DNA of 64,000 bases from an uncultured Alcanivorax sp. (GCA_913055795.1 CAJXLA010000003.1:1-64000), one strand, 5' to 3'; shown: positions 33,212 to 42,388, numbered from the stretch's first letter. Notes: generated by a model not told the origin, from the sequence alone. Program-made: numbers and translations.

Positions 33212-33853
33212 TTATTCGTCTACCACCTTGAGATGACTGATATCCGGAACTTCCACTTCGTCCTGGTCCTGCAGCTGTTCCAGGTCCGTACCCGGTGGCG
33301 CCACCGACAGATGGCTGATGTCGGGGCTCACCGGCTCCTGGTCCGAACCGGCCTGTTCCAGCTCGGCACCCGCGGGCGCCACCTCGAATTCGGAACTGAA
33401 ACCCGTGCCGCCCGTGCGGATGGTACCCACGGTCTCCAGATTCTCCGGCTTGTCCTCCATGGAAACGCCGCTGCCAGAAGAAACCGGCGCAGCCTCCGGC
33501 CGTGCTTCACCGGCCGCTGCTTCGGAATCTGTTGCCTGAGCTTCCGCCGCCGGGCGGGCGCCGGTTTCGCTCTGCGCTGACGGCGATTGCGGTTGCGCCC
33601 CGGATTCTTCCCCTCCCACAGGTTTCATTTCGCATTCCGCGCCCGCCTTCTTCAGGGCCGCTCGCATCTTCATGGCGGTGCCCTGATCGGCTTCCTTCTT
33701 GAGCACCACGGGCTTGCCGGCGAAAAGCTTTTCCACCCGCTCGGGTTCCATCTTGAACAACTGCGCCAGGTTGCGGCGCACCTGCTCGGGATCCGCGCCC
33801 GATACCAGCTCTCCGCGGAAGACGATATGGTAGCGGGCCTCGTCGTCAGCCAT
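33212..33853 (-). CDS. Acidic protein with N-terminal conserved domain and DISHL repeats
   Basis: I do not have a name for this 213-residue protein. Residues 1-75 form a small basic domain (YHIVFRGELVSGADPEQVRR... LFAGKPVVLKKEADQGTAMKM...) that I recognise as a recurring gammaproteobacterial domain without assigned function. Residues 80-150 are a low-complexity Ala/Glu/Ser linker. The C-terminus has short repeats built on VSPDISHLSVAPPGTDLEQ and VPDISHLKV, preceded by a degenerate third (FEVAPAGAELEQ). There is no signal peptide. ATG 33853 has GGGAG eight bases upstream, which decides against the ORF-track start. It is a likely protein-protein interaction scaffold. Confidence 0.7.
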   Translation of the reverse strand: MADDEARYHIVFRGELVSGADPEQVRRNLAQLFKMEPERVEKLFAGKPVVLKKEADQGTAMKMRAALKKAGAECEMKPVGGEESGAQPQSPSAQSETGARPAAEAQATDSEAAAGEARPEAAPVSSGSGVSMEDKPENLETVGTIRTGGTGFSSEFEVAPAGAELEQAGSDQEPVSPDISHLSVAPPGTDLEQLQDQDEVEVPDISHLKVVDE

Positions 33854-34009
33854 GGCTGCTTCTCCCATTGGTTGCTACAACCAGAATAGAACGCTCGCAG
33901 CCTGCCGGCAATCCGGCCCCCGGGCCTTGTACCCCGGCAATGAACTGCAATACGCTTGCTGCACCCTGTTGGTGCATTATATAGTGTCATTATGATTTCA
34001 GTAAAAAGC

Positions 34010-34038
34010 ATTATAAATTTTTCCCATTAGCACTTTAA
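34010..34038 (-). promoter_or_regulatory. Probable promoter of the acidic repeat protein gene
   Basis: On the minus strand TTAAAG (-35, weak) and a consensus TATAAT (-10) are separated by exactly 17 bp within an unusually AT-rich tract, 155 bases upstream of the start codon. The remaining 33854-34110 gap also holds the rightward promoter of the PanE-like gene, which I could not place. Confidence 0.45.
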
Positions 34039-34110
34039 TGCCAGACTCAATGTGCGGGTCCAGAACGCCCGCGGCAGAGCCATTCGCAACAGGACCAAAC
34101 CGAGGCCAGC

Positions 34111-35055
34111 ATGAAAGACGAAGGACCCCGAATTCTGATTGTAGGCAGTGGCGCCGTAGGCGCGGTCTTCGGGGAACACCTCACCCGGGCCGGCGCCCGG
34201 GTGCGTTTTCTGGTGCGCAACCCGGACAGCCCCAATGCGCACATGCCCCGGGCTCTCCACCAACTCCATCTGGCCGGCCCCCCGTCCACCGTGCACCAGA
34301 TGCTGGACACCAGTGCCGACGTTCAGGGCCAATGGGATCAATGCTGGCTCTGCCTGCCATCGACGGCCCTGAGCTCGGACTGGCTAAAACAGGAGCTGGA
34401 CCAGCTCGATCCCGGCGTTGAAGTGATCAACTGGACCCCCGACCTGGAAGACCGCGCACGACTGGAAGAACGCCTTCACAGGCCCGTCAGCATGGGACTG
34501 ATCGGGTTCGTCAGCTATCAGGCCCCGCTGCCCGGCGAAACGCACCCGGACGAAGGCATCGCCTACTGGCTGCCGCCGCGCGCGGCCACGCTGGAAGACA
34601 CCCGGGCTGGCAAGCGGGCCGCGAATCTGCTGAAAAACGGGGGCCTGTCCGCCCGACGCAGTCGGAATCTGCCCTGGCTGGCCGCGCGCTTGTCGGCCTT
34701 AATGATCACGCTCGTGGCCGCGCTGGAACGCGAGCAATGGTCGCTGGAGCGCCTGCGCCGGAGTCCTCATCTGGACACCGCCGCCAGTGCCGCGCGCGAG
34801 GCCATGGCCGTGGGCGCCGCCTATCTGGACACCCGGGTACGCTGGTCCCGACAACTGCCGCGCACCGGACTCTACCGGGGATTGCTCAAGGGCGTGCCGC
34901 CGCTGGCGCCTTTCGATCTGGAGAACTACCTGGGCTACCACTTCGCCAAGGTGGCCGATCAAACCCGCCTGATGCTGGACACCTGGATTGCCGAGGGCCA
35001 CCAACGTCATGTCGAAGTCACACACCTGGAGGAACTTCGACGGCAACTGCCCTGA
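34111..35055 (+). CDS. Ketopantoate reductase-like (PanE/ApbA family) protein
   Basis: The N-terminus has the dinucleotide-binding turn IVGSGAVGAVFGEHL and the ApbA-type RVRFLVRNPD. The C-terminal helical domain is present (314 residues in all). However, the catalytic lysine and the usual motif TxxxN-x-K of true 2-dehydropantoate 2-reductases are not clear to me: the inter-domain stretch reads NLLKNGGLSARRSRNLPWLAARLSALMI. It may therefore be an NAD(P)-dependent reductase of another 2-oxoacid. A GAGG sequence lies five bases before the ATG. Confidence 0.7.
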   Translation: MKDEGPRILIVGSGAVGAVFGEHLTRAGARVRFLVRNPDSPNAHMPRALHQLHLAGPPSTVHQMLDTSADVQGQWDQCWLCLPSTALSSDWLKQELDQLDPGVEVINWTPDLEDRARLEERLHRPVSMGLIGFVSYQAPLPGETHPDEGIAYWLPPRAATLEDTRAGKRAANLLKNGGLSARRSRNLPWLAARLSALMITLVAALEREQWSLERLRRSPHLDTAASAAREAMAVGAAYLDTRVRWSRQLPRTGLYRGLLKGVPPLAPFDLENYLGYHFAKVADQTRLMLDTWIAEGHQRHVEVTHLEELRRQLP

Positions 35056-35190
35056 TCAAGCTCCGCCGGATGCCGGTGGCTTGTCGGTACGGGCCAAGCC
35101 GGACGAACCTTCACTGAGCCGACGGTCAGGACACGCGCGTCACGGACCGGGACAAGAAACTGCACCGCATGACACGACGAACAGGAAAGC

Positions 35191-36132
35191 CTACTCCCGC
35201 GGGTGGGAACGTTGGCGCGGATCCACGCCCAGATGCTGCTCGCCCCGCCGGCGGGCCAGCAGGATCTGCTTGCGGCGTTCGGCAAAGCTGCGGCGCTGCT
35301 CGTCCGTATATTCCCCGTAGCAGTGCGGACAGGATACCCCGCGACGGAACAATGACGAGGCGCGATCCGCCTCGGACACCGGCCGGCGACAGGCGTGGCA
35401 CTGTTCGTGCTCGCCCGGCTGCAGGTCATGATCCACCGTGACCCGATCATCGAAGACGAAGCACTCACCTTCCCAGAGTGAGTCTTCCCGGGGCATTTCT
35501 TCCAGATACTGCAAAATGCCACCGCGCAAGTGATACACCTGCTCGAACCCCTGCTCCAGCAGATAACCGGTCGCCTTTTCGCAACGAATGCCGCCGGTAC
35601 AGAACAGGGCCACCTTGCGGTGGCGCGCCGGATCCAGGTGCTGATGCACGAAATCCGGAAATTCACGGAAACTGCCGGTATCGGGATTCACAGCGCCGCG
35701 AAACGTGCCCACTTCGTATTCGTACGCATTGCGCGTATCAATCACCAGGGTTTCCGGGTCGGCAATCACCTCGTTCCATTCCCGGGGTTCGAGATAGGTG
35801 CCCACGGTGCAGACCGGATCGACGCCGTCCACACCCAGGGTGACGATTTCACGCTTGCGTTTCACCTTGGCGCGCAGGAAGGGGTGCTCGTCCGCGGTGG
35901 ACTCCTTGTACTCAAGATGGTCGCGCATGCGCTCGTCGGCACGGAGCCAGGCGACCAGCGCGTCCACCGCCGCGCGCGTCCCCGAGATGGTGCCGTTGAT
36001 GCCCTCGTCCGCGAGCAGCAAGGTGCCGCGTACACCCAGCTCGTCCATGCGCGCACGCAGCTGCTCCTGCCAGTCCCGGTAGTCGGGAAAGGCAAAGAAC
36101 TTGTAGAGCGCGGCCACCACGATTGCGTTCAT
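35191..36132 (-). CDS. trhO: tRNA uridine(34) hydroxylase TrhO
   Basis: TrhO (YceA) is a rhodanese-like enzyme that makes 5-hydroxyuridine at wobble position 34. The 313-residue protein has an N-terminal ferredoxin-like domain ([13 protein letters not shown]... [16 protein letters not shown]), the rhodanese domain with [13 protein letters not shown] (Cys178, Cys184), and a C-terminal zinc-binding region with CHACRRP and CPHCYG. I use ATG 36132 ([12 protein letters not shown]), which overlaps the bolA-like stop (ATGA). The ORF-track start adds residues that are bolA in another frame. Confidence 0.95.
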   Translation of the reverse strand: MNAIVVAALYKFFAFPDYRDWQEQLRARMDELGVRGTLLLADEGINGTISGTRAAVDALVAWLRADERMRDHLEYKESTADEHPFLRAKVKRKREIVTLGVDGVDPVCTVGTYLEPREWNEVIADPETLVIDTRNAYEYEVGTFRGAVNPDTGSFREFPDFVHQHLDPARHRKVALFCTGGIRCEKATGYLLEQGFEQVYHLRGGILQYLEEMPREDSLWEGECFVFDDRVTVDHDLQPGEHEQCHACRRPVSEADRASSLFRRGVSCPHCYGEYTDEQRRSFAERRKQILLARRRGEQHLGVDPRQRSHPRE

Positions 36133-36461
36133 TGCTGGAACTCCGGATCCGTTTTCATACCGCCCCGGCAATCCGGCGACGCTTGCGCGGGACCGCCACG
36201 TGCCCGCCACTCTTGTGGCGTGAAGGTATGCAGCGCCAGCGCATGCACCGGCCCGGCCATTTCCGCGTCGAGCAGCGCATAGATCTGCTTGTGCCGGCGT
36301 ACGGGCATCTGACCGTCAAAGGCTTCGGATACCACCGTCACCTTGAAGTGGGTTTCGGAGTCCGGCGGCACATTGTGCATATGGCTCTCGTTGACCACCT
36401 CCAGGTGCTCCACCGGCAGCCCGTCGCGGATTTTCTGTTCAATGGTGTTAGCGACTGTCAT
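36129..36461 (-). CDS. bolA: BolA family protein
   Basis: BolA proteins pair with monothiol glutaredoxins in iron-sulfur trafficking and also affect morphology in stress. The 110-residue protein begins [15 protein letters not shown] with GGAG seven bases before the ATG, and contains [25 protein letters not shown], with the conserved His, and [13 protein letters not shown]. The C-terminal tail fits BolA rather than IbaG. It is coupled to trhO by ATGA. The long upstream extension in the ORF track runs through a structured repeat and is not coding. Confidence 0.9.
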   Translation of the reverse strand: MTVANTIEQKIRDGLPVEHLEVVNESHMHNVPPDSETHFKVTVVSEAFDGQMPVRRHKQIYALLDAEMAGPVHALALHTFTPQEWRARGGPAQASPDCRGGMKTDPEFQQ

Positions 36462-36519
36462 GAAACTCTCCAGAACCCTGTTCCAGGCTTTGATCTCAAC
36501 GTCGGAACCATACGCATAC

Positions 36520-36818
36520 GGGCGAGGCCAAAGGCGAGCCCGAATTCCATGGGCCCCGCTGAGCCGCTGAGGGCGGCGGGCGGAGCGCAGAACAGCTTCG
36601 CCAGGGATCGGCGAAGCCAGGCAAGCCAAATCGTGGACGATTTGCCTTGCCGCGTTCTGCGTGGAGCCCGCCAACCGAGGGGACCCGACCACCCAGATTC
36701 CAATTGGGTGGTCGGGCGGCGAAGCGAGGTGTCTTTTTCTTGCTTCCTTCTTTTGGACAAGCGAAAGAAGGAAGGCGCCCACCGGGGTGCGTCCCGGCTT
36801 GCCGCCCGACAGGGCGGC
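36520..36818. repeat. Structured ~300-bp intergenic element, copy 1
   Basis: This fills most of the 388-base gap between the carboxylesterase stop and bolA. It is about 80% identical to 42455-42751. It can fold into a string of hairpins: a multibranch stem GCAGAAC/GTTCTGC (36587-36593 with 36654-36660) enclosing GCTTCGCC/GGCGAAGC and GGCAAG-CC-AAATCG/CGATTT-G-CTTGCC; then a long stem CCCGACCACCCA/TGGGTGGTCGGG; then CTTCCTTCTTT/AAAGAAGGAAG; CACC/GGTG; and GCCGCCC/GGGCGGC. Differences from copy 2 fall in pairs that keep every stem. No reading frame is conserved. Read on the minus strand, it begins 31 bases after the esterase stop codon. Confidence 0.8.
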
Positions 36819-36849
36819 GCGGCAAATTCAGCTCTATTCGTTGTGTATA

Positions 36850-38403
36850 TTAGCGTATCCGCTCCACCTCTGCAGTCCCGGTTGCCGGCTCGGGAATTAC
36901 TTCCCGCCAGAAATCCTCCCGTTCGGAATCCAGTATGGGGGCCTGTTCGTCGGTGGGGCCCAGATACCGCAGACGTCGCGTGCCCCAGTCCGGCCAGTCC
37001 GGCATCTCGCCCCGGGCGAAGCCGGCCCAGAGGGCCATAACCCGCCGCGAAAGCCGGGCCGCGGCCTCGCCGCCGCCGGTGAAGAGCTTGCCCACCGGAG
37101 TGTCCGTCAACCCGAACACCAGGGGCACATCCACCACATGGCAGGCGCCCAGGGGCACGCCGAAGGCCGACACTTCATGGGTGAACTGAAAGCCATAAGT
37201 GGTGCCGCCGGCCGCCTGCTGTGCGTCCAGCAGACGCAACGTGGGTACCCGGAAGAGGCGGTCGGATTCCAGCGCGCTGAAGATATCCAGGGGCGCGCGG
37301 CGCGGATCCGGCATGACCTTCCGTCCATAGAGCTCGTAAGCCCGATCCCCGTGATACGGCAGGGCCCGGTGGAAACGGTGTGCCAGATCCGCGTCCGAGA
37401 ACTGACGCAACTGCTCCAGCTTCCGGTTGCCGTTAAACGGCGGCGCATACTGAAAGAGATGCCACTCGTCCCGGCAAACCCCGGCCAGCAGGGGCTTGTC
37501 CCGGGCATCGCCGCGCGCGATGGCATCCAGCGGCGGCTCCGGCAGCACATCGTCGTCCACCACGGGCATGAAGGACATACCGAACTGGGGCGTGGTGGCC
37601 CGCAAGCCCCGCTGCACCAGCTGGCGCAGTCCCTGGTTCTGGGCCCGCACCCACTCGTCGGGCCCGGCCGCCTGCATGCGCTCGGCGGCCGAACCCTCAC
37701 CCGGCAGGGCCTCCACCACGGTAGCGGTAACGCGCGCCGCTTCGTCCGGCGCCAGTACATAATCCGCCGCGCCCGACTGGACCAGGGCCCGGCGGAACAG
37801 CGGCCGCGCCTCGGGGACGGCCAGCAAGGTGGCCACGCTGAAGCCGCCGGCGGATTCGCCGAAAAGCGTAATGTTGTCCGGATCACCCCCGAAGGCGGCG
37901 ATATTGTCGTATACCCAGCGCAACGCCGCTACCTGGTCGCGCAGGCCCACATTGCTGTCCGGCTCCAGCTCCGGCGCGAGTTCGGCGAACCAGCCATAAC
38001 CCAGCACCCCCAGGCGATAGGCCGCATTAACCACGATTACCCGCTGGTCGCGGGCCAGATGTTCGCCGTGGTACAACAACTGGGAAGGCGAGCCGGAGAT
38101 ATAGCCGCCACCGTGGAACCACAGCATCACCGGAAAGGGGCCCTCGCCCTGCGGCACCCAGGCATTGAGATACAGGCAGTCCTCGCTGGATTGTTCCAGG
38201 CCCAGCAAGGGGCTGGCCTGCTGCACAGCCGGCCAGGGCCAGCGCTCGGCCTGATAGATGCCGGACCAGGGCTCCGGCGGCCGGGGCGCGCGAAAGCGGT
38301 TCGTACCCAGCGGGGGACGGGCAAAGGAAATCCCCCGGAATTCGGTGACGCCGTCCTGGTCCAGCCCGCGCAGCCAGCCCTGGGCGGTTTCTACAGCTTG
38401 CAT
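36850..38403 (-). CDS. Type-B carboxylesterase
   Basis: This alpha/beta-hydrolase of 517 residues is in the cholinesterase/para-nitrobenzyl esterase family. It has EFRGISFARPP, the SEDCLYLNAW signature, the oxyanion-hole HGGGY, the nucleophile elbow GESAGG, and a catalytic His probably in GACHVVDVPLVF. No signal peptide is evident, so it is cytoplasmic. I start at ATG 38403 (MQAVETAQGW), behind GGTGGGGG; the ORF-track start adds 22 residues. The natural ester is unknown. It is monocistronic, with the structured element just after its stop codon. Confidence 0.88.
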   Translation of the reverse strand: MQAVETAQGWLRGLDQDGVTEFRGISFARPPLGTNRFRAPRPPEPWSGIYQAERWPWPAVQQASPLLGLEQSSEDCLYLNAWVPQGEGPFPVMLWFHGGGYISGSPSQLLYHGEHLARDQRVIVVNAAYRLGVLGYGWFAELAPELEPDSNVGLRDQVAALRWVYDNIAAFGGDPDNITLFGESAGGFSVATLLAVPEARPLFRRALVQSGAADYVLAPDEAARVTATVVEALPGEGSAAERMQAAGPDEWVRAQNQGLRQLVQRGLRATTPQFGMSFMPVVDDDVLPEPPLDAIARGDARDKPLLAGVCRDEWHLFQYAPPFNGNRKLEQLRQFSDADLAHRFHRALPYHGDRAYELYGRKVMPDPRRAPLDIFSALESDRLFRVPTLRLLDAQQAAGGTTYGFQFTHEVSAFGVPLGACHVVDVPLVFGLTDTPVGKLFTGGGEAAARLSRRVMALWAGFARGEMPDWPDWGTRRLRYLGPTDEQAPILDSEREDFWREVIPEPATGTAEVERIR

Positions 38404-38596
38404 GCATGCCCCCACCAAAGAATTTGCGCACTCTAGCAAAAAGCGCGGCGTCCCGTGACGCCACCCCATGTTCCATTGTTGAACAATACAGATTCAGTCC
38501 GACAAGGTCTGGCGTAGACTAGCGCCACTTTAACGGGACAGGGGTGCAGTCGTCCCGCAGCATGAACAGCCAATCAAGCCAAGGAGCGAAACAATC

Positions 38597-38962
38597 ATGG
38601 CGGAAACCGAAACCCATACCGTGAACGAACGCATCAACGCCACCACCGACCAGGTGCGTGACGTAACCCACAAACTTCGGCTGGCGGCGCGCGGCGCCGT
38701 TATCCGGGCGGAAGACAGCGGCAACGAGCTGCTGGACGAGCTGGTGAAAACCGGCGAAAAGCTGGACAAGGAGCGCCAGAAGCAGCAGCAGAAGAAGGCG
38801 AAGCAGAGCGGCAGTCAAAAATCCACGCTGGATGAAGCCCGTGATCGCCTGGCCGGTTATCTGGGCCTGCCCACCCGCGACGAGGTGGAAAAGCTCAGCA
38901 AGAAACTCAACACCGTACAGCGCAAGGTGAACAAGCTGGAGAAGTCCGGCAGCAACGCCTGA
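38597..38962 (+). CDS. Phasin-like / polyhydroxyalkanoate granule-associated protein
   Basis: The 121-residue protein is strongly helical and charged. The central part is Lys/Gln-rich (KERQKQQQKKAKQ). The C-terminus, LPTRDEVEKLSKKLNTVQRKVNKLEK, is the coiled coil typical of PhaI/PhaF phasins and related regulators. AAGGAG precedes the ATG by 12 bases, and an intrinsic terminator follows, so it is a single-gene unit. No PHA synthase is in the window, so a role at granules is inferred from family only. Confidence 0.65.
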   Translation: MAETETHTVNERINATTDQVRDVTHKLRLAARGAVIRAEDSGNELLDELVKTGEKLDKERQKQQQKKAKQSGSQKSTLDEARDRLAGYLGLPTRDEVEKLSKKLNTVQRKVNKLEKSGSNA

Positions 38963-38990
38963 AGGCCCGGACCAACCGGGCGCGCAGGAA

Positions 38991-39021
38991 GGGGCGACCG
39001 CGTGGCGGCGCCCCTTTTTTT
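38991..39021 (+). terminator. Intrinsic terminator after the phasin-like gene
   Basis: The stem GGGGCG-A-CCGC / GCGG-CGCCCC has a 3-nt loop and is followed by seven T, 28 bases after the stop codon. Confidence 0.9.
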
Positions 39022-39105
39022 ATGCCGGAAACCCGGGTTCGTTTACAATCCGTCCAGCGCGCTATCATGGGCGCGCTTTTTCCAGGCTTCCGGAGTCGAT
39101 CGGCT

Positions 39106-40137
39106 ATGGCTGCAACGCCGGCAAATCGAATGGGTGGGCTCACCGTGGCCGCGCACTGGATCGAATTCCTGCGCGACGCGGCGGCACGGCTGGGCTGTGA
39201 CCTGAGCCCGGACCTCGCCCGGCTGGAGATTGATGAAACGACGCTGACGGACAGCAACAGCCGCATCCCGTTGCAGAGCGAACACCAGCTCCTTCAGCGG
39301 GCCTTGCAGGATACCGGCGATCCGCTGTTCGGGCTGCACATGGGAGAGATGATCCGGCCACGCTTCATGGGCGAACTGGGCTACGCGGCCATGTCCAGTG
39401 CCACCCTGGGCGATGCCGTCAATCTGATGATCCCCTTCAGCCGCATCACCACTGAATTCGCGCGCCTGGACAGCCGTTCGGACAACGGCCGGCTGACACT
39501 GACCTGGAACACTCCCTTCGAGGATCTCCCGGAGGCGCGTCACCGCGCCGAGGCGTTTTTCGCCGCCGCCATTACCTTCGGCCGCTGGATCACCGACAGC
39601 GACCAGGCGCCGGTGCGTGTGCGTTTCCGCCACGCCGCCCCCGGCCGGATCGCCGAATACGAACGGGTCTTGGGCTGCCCGGTGGCCTTCGAAGAACCGG
39701 AAACAGCGGTGGTACTGGACCGGACCCTGCTGGACCTGCCCCTGCGGGACGCGGACCCGGACGTGCACCGCGTCATGCGCACCCGCATCCAGCACGCCAT
39801 GACCAGCTACCGCGCCCGCGATCACTTGCTGGATCAGGTACGCGCGGAGATTCAGCGCCAGATTCCCCGGCGCCCGCCCCAGCTGGAGTCCGTGGCCGAG
39901 GCGCTGGAGCTCAAGCCCTGGACCCTGCGGCGGCGCCTGCGCGCGGAAAACACGGACTTTTCCACCCTGCTGGACGCGGAACGTCAGGAAGCAGCCCGGG
40001 ACCGATTGCTGTACAGCGAGCACAGTGTCAGCCAGATCGCGGCGGAGTTGGGCTATTCCGAACAGAGCGCATTCAATCGGGCTTTTCGCCGCTGGTTCGG
40101 CTGTACCCCCGTGGACTACCGGGCCCGGCACCGCTGA
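39106..40137 (+). CDS. AraC-family transcriptional regulator
   Basis: The protein has an N-terminal arabinose-binding-like sensing region of the OruR/ArgR-like type (about 20-210) and a C-terminal AraC HTH pair. The second helix-turn-helix is clear: VSQIAAELGYSEQSAFNRAFRRWFGCTPVDYR. The start at ATG 39106 (MAATPANRMGG) is supported by CGGAG about 11 bases upstream; an internal Met (MGGLTVAAHW) is also possible. Such regulators usually control a neighbouring catabolic gene; the closest candidate, the flavoprotein gene, converges and overlaps it by 65 bases, so the target is unknown. Confidence 0.88.
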   Translation: MAATPANRMGGLTVAAHWIEFLRDAAARLGCDLSPDLARLEIDETTLTDSNSRIPLQSEHQLLQRALQDTGDPLFGLHMGEMIRPRFMGELGYAAMSSATLGDAVNLMIPFSRITTEFARLDSRSDNGRLTLTWNTPFEDLPEARHRAEAFFAAAITFGRWITDSDQAPVRVRFRHAAPGRIAEYERVLGCPVAFEEPETAVVLDRTLLDLPLRDADPDVHRVMRTRIQHAMTSYRARDHLLDQVRAEIQRQIPRRPPQLESVAEALELKPWTLRRRLRAENTDFSTLLDAERQEAARDRLLYSEHSVSQIAAELGYSEQSAFNRAFRRWFGCTPVDYRARHR

Positions 40138-41236
40138 TCCGCGCCCCCAGCCAGCGCCGTTTGCCCTGCCCCAGGGTTTCACCGCGCGCATAGGCGCGCA
40201 TCAGGGGCGCGGCCAGGCCGTGCTTGAGCCCGCCGAAGGCCAGCGGCAGCGTGCCATAGAACAGACCGGCCAGTGCATGCATGCGGCCCGCTTCCTCCTG
40301 CCAGACGCCAAGCAGCTCGGCGTAGCGCGCCACCACATCGCCGCCCCCCAGCAGGGCCGCGGCCGCCTGCTGCCCGCTGAAGATGGCACCATGGATCCCC
40401 TCGCCCAGCAGCGCCTCCACCTGCCCGGCGGCATCGCCGGCCAGCAGCACGCGGCCCCGGCCCGGCGTGCCCTGCCGGCCCCGGGTACCCAGCGGAAAGC
40501 CCTGCACCTGCTCCAGCGCGTCACTGCCGGTCACCGCGCGGCTCCAGTTCGCGAGCGCCTCGCGTGTGGGCCGGGCGCCACCCCGGCGCCAGACATAAAG
40601 GCCCACATTGATGTGATCCCCCTTGGGAAAAAGCCAGCCGTAGCCACCCCGGAGCGCGCCGAAATCGAAGCGGGTGGCTGGATAGCTCCCGGCCTGTTCC
40701 CGGGGCAGCAGTCCCTCGATGGCCAGGGCGCCCGCCGGCGCGGCGCCGCCGAACAGCAGCCGGCGCACCGTGCTGTGCGCACCGTCCGCGCCCACCAGCC
40801 AGTTCGCACTCAGGATCTCCCCGTCGCTGGTCCGCAGCTCCACACCCGAGCCGTGCTGACGCAGAGAGCGGATACCCCGGATCTCCCGGACCTCCGCCCC
40901 GGCCGCGCGGGCCTGGTCCAGGCAATAGGCATCCAGCTCGGGACGATGGGTCATGACCGCCACCGGATCGGCGGTCTCGAAGCTTCGTCCGCGTCGGCCG
41001 CCGAGCCGAAAATCCATGACCCGCACTTCCTCGCGTACCACGGGAGCAATCGAAAAACGCAGGCGGTTCAAAGCCTTGACCGTCACGCCCCCGGCACAGG
41101 GCTTGCGTCCGGGCCCGCCCGGACGCTCCAGCAGCCGCACCCACCATCCGGCACGCGCCAGATCATGCGCCGCCGCCGCGCCGGCCGGGCCGGCACCCAC
41201 GATCACTACATCCGCATCTCGATCCTGTCCGCTCAT
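40073..41236 (-). CDS. Geranylgeranyl reductase family FAD oxidoreductase
   Basis: This 387-residue flavoprotein has the FAD motif VVIVGAGPAGAAAAHDLARAG at the N-terminus, the family's RKPCAGGVT, the GD-type sequence LVGADGAHS, the YGWLFPKGDHINVGL block (the PxxYxWxFPK motif of geranylgeranyl reductases) and LLAGDAAGQVEALLGEGIHGA. Members reduce isoprenoid double bonds or act as related monooxygenases in lipid or quinone metabolism. The start is ATG 41236 (MSGQDRDADVV). The last 65 bases overlap the end of the AraC gene on the other strand. Confidence 0.85.
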   Translation of the reverse strand: MSGQDRDADVVIVGAGPAGAAAAHDLARAGWWVRLLERPGGPGRKPCAGGVTVKALNRLRFSIAPVVREEVRVMDFRLGGRRGRSFETADPVAVMTHRPELDAYCLDQARAAGAEVREIRGIRSLRQHGSGVELRTSDGEILSANWLVGADGAHSTVRRLLFGGAAPAGALAIEGLLPREQAGSYPATRFDFGALRGGYGWLFPKGDHINVGLYVWRRGGARPTREALANWSRAVTGSDALEQVQGFPLGTRGRQGTPGRGRVLLAGDAAGQVEALLGEGIHGAIFSGQQAAAALLGGGDVVARYAELLGVWQEEAGRMHALAGLFYGTLPLAFGGLKHGLAAPLMRAYARGETLGQGKRRWLGARISGAGPGSPRGYSRTSGEKPD

Positions 41237-41351
41237 GCCGTCTCCGTCCCGATTCGACGCGCCATCGTGCGCCCGGCCTTCGAGTTCATTATAATGCCTG
41301 CCATTCCGGGGAGGCCCTCCCTTGATGCCACCCAGACACGAAGGAGTCAGT

Positions 41352-42332
41352 ATGAAAGCACCCGTACGCGTGGCCGTCACCGGCGCCGCCGGCCAGATCA
41401 GTTATTCCCTGCTCTTCCGCATCGCCGCCGGCGACATGCTCGGCAAGGATCAACCCGTCATCCTGCAGATGCTCGAAATCACCCCGGCGCTGGAAGCACT
41501 CAACGGCGTGGCCATGGAAATCGCCGACTGCGCCTTCCCGCTGGTGGCGGGCATGGAGCAGACGGATGATCCGCGCGTGGCCTTCCGCGACGCCGATTAT
41601 GTCCTGCTCGTGGGCGCCAAGCCGCGCGGTCCGGGCATGGAGCGCAAGGACCTGCTGGAGGCCAATGCCGCCATCTTCTCCGACCAGGGCAAGGCGCTCA
41701 ACGAAGTCGCCAGCCGCAACGTCCGCGTCCTGGCCGTGGGCAACCCGGCCAATACCAATGCCCTGATCACCCAGCGCAACGCACCGGATCTGGACAAGAG
41801 CCAGTTTACCGCCATGACGCGCCTGGATCACAACCGGGCCATGGCCCAACTGGCCATCGGCACCGACAGCACCGTCAACGACATCCGGCGCATGACGGTC
41901 TGGGGCAATCACTCCTCCACCCAGTTCCCCGACCTGCATCCGTGCACGGTCAACGGCAAGCCGGCCATCGATCAGATCAGTCAGGACTGGTACGAGAAGG
42001 AATTCATCCCGAAGGTCCAGCAGCGCGGCGCCGAGATCATCAACGCACGCGGCGCGTCCTCCGCCGCATCGGCGGCCAACGCGGCCATCGACCACATGCG
42101 CGACTGGGCCCTGGGCACCGAGGACGGCGACTGGGTTTCCATGGGGATTTACTCGGACGGCTCCTACGGCATTCAGGAAGGCCTGATCTATTCCTTCCCC
42201 TGCACCTGCAAGAACGGCCAATGGGAAATCGTACAGGGCCTGGAGATTAATGATTTCCAGCGCGAGCGCATGAGCGCCACGGAGCAGGAACTGGCGGAAG
42301 AGCGGGATGCGGTGAAGCATTTGCTGCCCTGA
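41352..42332 (+). CDS. mdh: Malate dehydrogenase
   Basis: This NAD-dependent enzyme (326 residues) interconverts malate and oxaloacetate. It is of the type found in Burkholderia, Thermus and plant cytosol rather than the E. coli type. It has [29 protein letters not shown], the catalytic-loop [17 protein letters not shown] with substrate Arg residues, MTRLDHNRA and the proton-relay region [18 protein letters not shown] precedes ATG 41352. It is a single-gene unit with a strong terminator. With icd and glcB it is the third central carbon enzyme of the window. Confidence 0.97.
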   Translation: MKAPVRVAVTGAAGQISYSLLFRIAAGDMLGKDQPVILQMLEITPALEALNGVAMEIADCAFPLVAGMEQTDDPRVAFRDADYVLLVGAKPRGPGMERKDLLEANAAIFSDQGKALNEVASRNVRVLAVGNPANTNALITQRNAPDLDKSQFTAMTRLDHNRAMAQLAIGTDSTVNDIRRMTVWGNHSSTQFPDLHPCTVNGKPAIDQISQDWYEKEFIPKVQQRGAEIINARGASSAASAANAAIDHMRDWALGTEDGDWVSMGIYSDGSYGIQEGLIYSFPCTCKNGQWEIVQGLEINDFQRERMSATEQELAEERDAVKHLLP

Positions 42333-42353
42333 TTCTGCTCTCAGGTCGTAATG

Positions 42354-42388
42354 AAAACGGGGGAGGGTCAGCGAGCCCCCGTTTTTTA
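42354..42388 (+). terminator. Intrinsic terminator of mdh
   Basis: AAAACGGGGG pairs with CCCCCGTTTT around a 12-nt loop and runs into a stretch of six T, about 20 bases after the mdh stop. Confidence 0.92.

Noticed and set aside
36462-36782. N-terminal extension of bolA through the structured element
   Set aside because: BolA proteins start at MTVANTIEQ, with a good ribosome-binding site there; the reading frame is not conserved between the two copies of the element.
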